Below are positions 62,887-64,000 of a stretch of 64,000 nt of DNA, piece after piece. Source of the stretch: Deltaproteobacteria bacterium UBA4427 (GTDB lineage Bacteria > Myxococcota_A > UBA9160 > UBA4427); contig DGPZ01000181.1 in assembly GCA_002390675.1 (NCBI GenBank), positions 20,624-84,623 of the forward strand. The letters run 5' to 3'. Under the pieces are notes generated by a model that was given only the letters and a program-made list of their open reading frames with translations, was not told where the DNA came from and searched no databases. Position 1 is the stretch's first letter. Every line of letters starts with the position of its first letter. The position numbers were made by a program, and so were the translations under genes.

Positions 62887-63849
62887 CTAGAAGCCTTCGC
62901 CGTATGCCTTCTGATACTGCTCGCGGATCGCTGCATGGTCGAGTTCGATTCCCTGCGGACCGCTGCGCTCGACATTAAGAGCACCCATTAAGCTGCCAAG
63001 CTTCGTTGCCGTTTCGATAGATAGGCCGTTCGAGATTCCGTAGAGCAGTCCTGCGCGATAGGAATCCCCACAGCCCGTCGGATCAACGACTACTGCCGCC
63101 TCAATCGGCGGGATCTCACTGCGATCGCTCTCGATCATAAGACCCGCATCGAGTCCGCCGCGCCGAAGTAGCGACCCCTCTGCTCCGCGCGTCACGATCA
63201 GGGCACCCACGAGATCCGCGATGCCATCCTCGTCGAGCCCGGTCTTCTCTCGGGTCATCTCCCATTCGTATTCGTTAACGATGTAGATCGCTGCGCCCGT
63301 GAGCGCCGTCAGTAGATCGTCCTTGTCCAAGATAGGAAGTCCTTGGCCGGGATCAACGACGGTCAGCACGCCCTTTGCCTTAAGGTCGCGGGCATAGTCG
63401 ATCATCGCCTGGCGGCCGTTAGGCGAAACGATCCCGACGGAATAATCTTCCGTGACATCGGAGATCTTCGCTTCGTGCGCCCGATCCATGGCACCTGGAT
63501 GAAACGAGATGATCTGATTGTTGTCCGCATCGGTCGTAATAAAGCAGGCCGCCGTGTATTCATCGTCGATCACGCGCAGGTTGTCGCGCCGAACGCCACT
63601 CTTGTCCATCCAGTCCGCATAGAGACCGAGGTCGGAGCCGACTGTTGCGAGCAGGATTGGGTCGTGACCAAGTCGGCAGAGGTTGTACGCGATATTCGCG
63701 CCCGTCCCGCCGTATTTCTTCACCATGGATGGAACATGGAAAGCCACGTTCAGCTTCTCGAGCTTGTCGGCTACAAAATGATTCTTGAAGTGGTCCTCGA
63801 ATACCATGATGTGATCGACGGCAACGGATCCGGTCACCAACACGGACAT
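62887..63849 (-). CDS. PfkB-family kinase, adenosine-kinase-like
   Basis: 320 residues. Ribokinase fold with PfkB signatures: GGTGANIAYNL near residue 46 and the C-terminal DPTGCGDSYRAGLLYG with the catalytic Asp near 254. VTGSVAVDHIM at the N-terminus and the overall pattern match bacterial adenosine kinases, which make AMP; other nucleoside or sugar kinases are possible. AGGAGAA stands 8 nt before the ATG. Upstream, 63850-64000 shows no gene. Confidence 0.85.
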   Translation of the reverse strand: MSVLVTGSVAVDHIMVFEDHFKNHFVADKLEKLNVAFHVPSMVKKYGGTGANIAYNLCRLGHDPILLATVGSDLGLYADWMDKSGVRRDNLRVIDDEYTAACFITTDADNNQIISFHPGAMDRAHEAKISDVTEDYSVGIVSPNGRQAMIDYARDLKAKGVLTVVDPGQGLPILDKDDLLTALTGAAIYIVNEYEWEMTREKTGLDEDGIADLVGALIVTRGAEGSLLRRGGLDAGLMIESDRSEIPPIEAAVVVDPTGCGDSYRAGLLYGISNGLSIETATKLGSLMGALNVERSGPQGIELDHAAIREQYQKAYGEGF

Positions 63850-64000
63850 AGTCTATTCTCCTGAGCCGAGGGGTAAGGAAAGGCGCAGCGCGAATCGCGC
63901 AGCCACGCCGGGCCCGCGCCCCAATCTATTCAGAGCGGCAGGTGGGGCTCCATCGGCGCCCCGCAGTCTCGCTGCTGGCTCGGGAGGCGTCAACGGGGCT

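Noticed and set aside
63850..64000. End of another minus-strand gene
   Set aside because: Short open frames exist, but none shows recognisable sequence in 151 bp.

Overview
The window is dense, GC-rich bacterial chromosome with short gaps, many ATGA or GTGA stop/start overlaps and several TTG or GTG starts backed by good ribosome binding sites. It comes from a Gram-negative cell: there is an MsbA-type exporter, an outer-membrane barrel protein ending in Phe, and a MurE with the meso-diaminopimelate signature. A PhaR-type PHA regulator, paired ArsA-like ATPases, MJ0042-finger/DUF3426 and zinc-ribbon membrane proteins, and several acyl-CoA enzymes together suggest a lineage of the former Deltaproteobacteria (Myxococcota or a relative). 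That placement is inference from gene content only. No insertion sequence, phage, CRISPR array or tRNA was seen.

Layout. 1-6.3 kb: a minus-strand zinc-finger/DUF3426 membrane protein cut by the window start, then plus-strand ArsA-like ATPase, second ArsA-like ATPase, a small helical protein, phaR and a histone-deacetylase-family enzyme. 6.3-25.2 kb: a complete division and cell wall (dcw) cluster, mraZ-rsmH-ftsL-ftsI-murE-murF-mraY-murD-ftsW-murG-murC-murB-ftsQ-ftsA-ftsZ, with MraZ boxes in front and a strong terminator behind; ddl is absent. 25.3-35.7 kb: an APH-like kinase plus HAD phosphatase pair, a DUF5916 outer-membrane protein, a crotonase, ndk, msbA, a PIG3-type quinone oxidoreductase and a secreted protein. 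35.7-41.6 kb: a probable catabolic island with a MarR regulator, two amidohydrolases, a TauD-type dioxygenase, two cupins and an MFS transporter. 42-45.3 kb: an HxlR regulator fused to an SCP2-like domain heading two acyl-CoA dehydrogenases. 45.4-52.6 kb: rnpB (RNase P RNA), an N-acetylglutamate-synthase-like gene, an SLC13/RCK permease, a 0.9-kb non-coding gap, a sigma-70 factor with a histone-H1-like basic tail, and uppP. 52.7-64 kb: thrH, a possibly degraded gene, a zinc-ribbon membrane protein with a zinc-ribbon site-2 protease, a PhyH-type dioxygenase, typA, a fatty acid desaturase, a degenerate histidine-kinase-like protein divergent from a PP2C phosphatase, an LhgO-like FAD oxidoreductase and a PfkB/adenosine kinase.

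How the genes work together. The dcw block makes the lipid II precursor (MurC/D/E/F/B, MraY, MurG) and the divisome (FtsL/I/W/Q/A/Z), with MraZ as the likely switch; UppP recycles the carrier lipid. The MarR and HxlR clusters each look like a self-contained catabolic operon with its own palindromic operator. The points most worth following are the MarR-linked catabolic island, the H1-tailed sigma factor, FtsZ with two C-terminal peptide-like motifs and an N-terminal extension, the ArsA-pair/PhaR cassette, and the zinc-ribbon/site-2-protease pair.
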